Assembly (NCBI RefSeq): GCF_000442255.1
Contig: NZ_KE557274.1
Location: forward strand, 66,467-130,466
Source of the DNA: Salipiger mucosus DSM 16094
GTDB lineage: Bacteria; Pseudomonadota; Alphaproteobacteria; Rhodobacterales; Rhodobacteraceae
Length of the DNA: 64,000 nt
Reading direction: 5' to 3'
Positions 62,400 through 64,000 of this stretch are shown piece after piece. How positions within the stretch are numbered: the stretch's first letter is position 1; each line of letters begins with the position of its first letter. The translations under genes and the position numbers were made by a program. The notes beneath the pieces are model-generated. The model was not told where the DNA came from and did no database searches. It worked only from the letters and a program-made list of their open reading frames with translations.

Positions 62400-63905
62400 T
62401 CAGACCCTCAGCCGCACGACATGGTAGGACAACGGCGCAAGGCTGCCGCCCAGGGTTCCATCCTCCACGGCGACGCCATTTCCCTTGGCGGGCGCGATTG
62501 CTTCGCTGCCGGGTCCGTTCGTGGCACGTAGGTTGTGGCCTGCCATCACCCGGTGATCGAGTAGCGTAGCGCCCTCGAAACCGGTCAGAGATACGCGCAG
62601 ATCCGCGACTTCGGTCAGGTGCCGGTTCACGATGAAAAGCGTCACAGTGCCGCCGGCAGTGTCGTGGGTTGCAGCCACGTCGAGGTAGGGCACGTCGTCG
62701 GCAACCGCACAGTCATAGGTCGGACTGTCGACAGAGACTCTCAGAGCCGTGCCGCGGCCGTAGAGGCTGGCCAACTGGTAGGGCCAATAGATCGACTGTC
62801 GCCAGGCCGGTCCGCCGGGCTCGGCCCGGATCGGCGCAATCACGTTCACGAGCTGCGCGATGCAGGCGATCTTGACCCGGTCGGAGCGACGAATGAACTC
62901 GTTGAGCAGGCAGGCGACGAAGAGCGCGTCCTCGAAGTTGTAGTCCTCTTCCAGCAGGTCGGGAGCCTCCGGCCAGTCCCAGGACTTCCAGCGCCGATGA
63001 TCCTCCTCGCGGATATGATACCAGACGTTCCACTCGTCGAAGCAGATGTGCACGTCGTTCGTCGCGCGCTTCTTGGCCTTCACGAAGTCGATCACGCCAG
63101 CGATGGACTGGATGTAGCGGCCCGTCTCCTCGACCTTGCCGAAGAAATTGAGCGTATCGTTGGACGAGTTGCCGAAATACTTGTGCAGCGAGATGTAGTC
63201 GACGTTCTCGTAGCATTCCTCGAGAACGCCGCGCTCCCAGTCGGGGTAGGTCGGCATTTCGTCGTTGGACGAGCCGCAAACCACCATCTCGGCGCCGGGA
63301 GTAAGCTGGCGCAGCGCCTTGGCGGTCTCGTCGGCGAGCCGGCCGTATTCCTTGGCTTCCTTGTGGCCGATCTGCCAGGGGCCGTCCATCTCGTTGCCAA
63401 GGCACCACATCTTCACGCCGTAGGGATTTTCCACGCCATGGCTGCGTCGGAGGTCTGACCAGTAAGTGCCCGAGGGATGGTTGACGTATTCCATGAAGTT
63501 TCGCGCGTCCGTGATCCCGCGAGACCCAAGGTTTACGGCAAGCATCATCTCGATGCCCTGCTCCTCGGCCCAGACCGCGAACTCGTTGATGCCGACCTGG
63601 TTCGTCTCCTTGCTTCGCCAGGCCAGGTCGAGCCTCACGGGGCGATCCTCCTTGGGACCAACACCGTCTTCCCAGTTGTAGGCCGAGACGAAATTGCCGC
63701 CCGGGTAGCGAATGGCGGGGATGTTCAGGTCCCGCACCATCTGCGCCACGTCACGACGAAAACCATGCGCATCGGCCTCCGGATGACCCGGCTCGTAGAT
63801 CCCCGAATAGATCGCACGTCCCATGTGTTCGATGAACGCGGCGTAGAGCCTGTCATCGATCTTCGCGATTTCGAACGCGCGATGTATGTCGGCATTCACC
63901 CGCAT
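62400..63905 (-). CDS. abfA: GH51 alpha-L-arabinofuranosidase
   Basis: A 501-aa cytosolic glycosidase, normal length for AbfA. NIPAIRYPGGNFVSAYNWED, acid/base Glu in WCLGNEMDGPWQIGH, nucleophile Glu in HICFDEWNVWY. No signal peptide, so it acts on imported arabinosides. First gene of the five-gene operon. Confidence 0.95.
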   Translation of the reverse strand: MRVNADIHRAFEIAKIDDRLYAAFIEHMGRAIYSGIYEPGHPEADAHGFRRDVAQMVRDLNIPAIRYPGGNFVSAYNWEDGVGPKEDRPVRLDLAWRSKETNQVGINEFAVWAEEQGIEMMLAVNLGSRGITDARNFMEYVNHPSGTYWSDLRRSHGVENPYGVKMWCLGNEMDGPWQIGHKEAKEYGRLADETAKALRQLTPGAEMVVCGSSNDEMPTYPDWERGVLEECYENVDYISLHKYFGNSSNDTLNFFGKVEETGRYIQSIAGVIDFVKAKKRATNDVHICFDEWNVWYHIREEDHRRWKSWDWPEAPDLLEEDYNFEDALFVACLLNEFIRRSDRVKIACIAQLVNVIAPIRAEPGGPAWRQSIYWPYQLASLYGRGTALRVSVDSPTYDCAVADDVPYLDVAATHDTAGGTVTLFIVNRHLTEVADLRVSLTGFEGATLLDHRVMAGHNLRATNGPGSEAIAPAKGNGVAVEDGTLGGSLAPLSYHVVRLRV

Positions 63906-63924
63906 CTTGACCCCTCCTCACTTA

Positions 63925-63937
63925 TTTGTCCTACAAA
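63925..63937. promoter_or_regulatory. Candidate GntR operator before the arabinoside operon
   Basis: TTTGTCCTACAAA is a near-perfect palindrome that fits the T-GT-N3-AC-A pattern of FadR-type GntR regulators, 20-30 bp upstream of the GH51 start. Confidence 0.5.
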
Positions 63938-64000
63938 CTGGTCGCAAAGAGGTGCGCCTGTCAACCGCCTCAATGACAACAGCCAAAGCGCCTTCCCTGA

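Overview
The window looks like a large alphaproteobacterial replicon of the Rhodobacteraceae (Roseobacter-type). It is GC-rich and carries TadE/TadG, a phasin with a CTGC-N3-GCAG box, a DUF1127 protein, an SUV3-type helicase and many small orphan proteins. There is no rRNA, tRNA, replication or partition gene. Several stretches look plasmid-like or chromid-like (own IHF subunit, DotP/IcmD-like protein, HigBA, integrase, IS, many small proteins with shared promoters); this is an inference from gene content.

Layout. 1-0.7 kb: end of a decayed TnpB element inserted in an Xre/MbcA-type gene. 0.8-16.3 kb: fairly ordinary genes: exported protein, LysR, DUF6647-like exported protein, a copper module (Met/His-rich protein, multicopper oxidase with CusF domain and a frameshift, cupin), TadE/TadG, CaxA exchanger, a flavin monooxygenase with a butanediol-type dehydrogenase, LuxR, PRC-barrel-like protein, methyltransferase. 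16.3-18.3 kb: tyrosine recombinase whose 5' extension carries five identical 12-bp coding repeats. 19.1-24.9 kb: a rearranged type I-C CRISPR-cas locus. 24.9-54.4 kb: accessory backbone of mostly small unknown proteins, plus SRAP, DUF1127, a putative glycoside hydrolase, D,D-carboxypeptidase and L,D-transpeptidase, IHF-beta, an ApaLI-like nuclease, KptA, phasins, an SUV3-like helicase and HigBA. 55.3-56.8 kb: IS1182-type element. 57.3-64 kb: L-arabinoside uptake and hydrolysis operon (GntR, ABC transporter, GH51).

The most unusual part is the CRISPR region. An IscB element (RuvC-HNH nuclease with an upstream structured omega-RNA region) sits inside cas3, splitting the HD domain from the rest. 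Downstream, cas3 has been fused in frame to cas8c by a deletion that removed most of the helicase, all of cas5 and the Cas8c N-terminus. Cas7 is intact and cas4/1/2 are absent. The two-spacer array beside it has one spacer matching the iscB HNH-coding sequence in this same locus (30 of 31 bases). The other matches the gene at 32.6-34.3 kb (32 of 34 bases) next to a TTC PAM. A second two-spacer array with a related leader lies at 36.5 kb and a degenerate repeat-spacer unit lies just upstream of the cas genes. So TnpB, IscB and Cascade relics occur together, with the CRISPR spacers aimed at genes of the same replicon.
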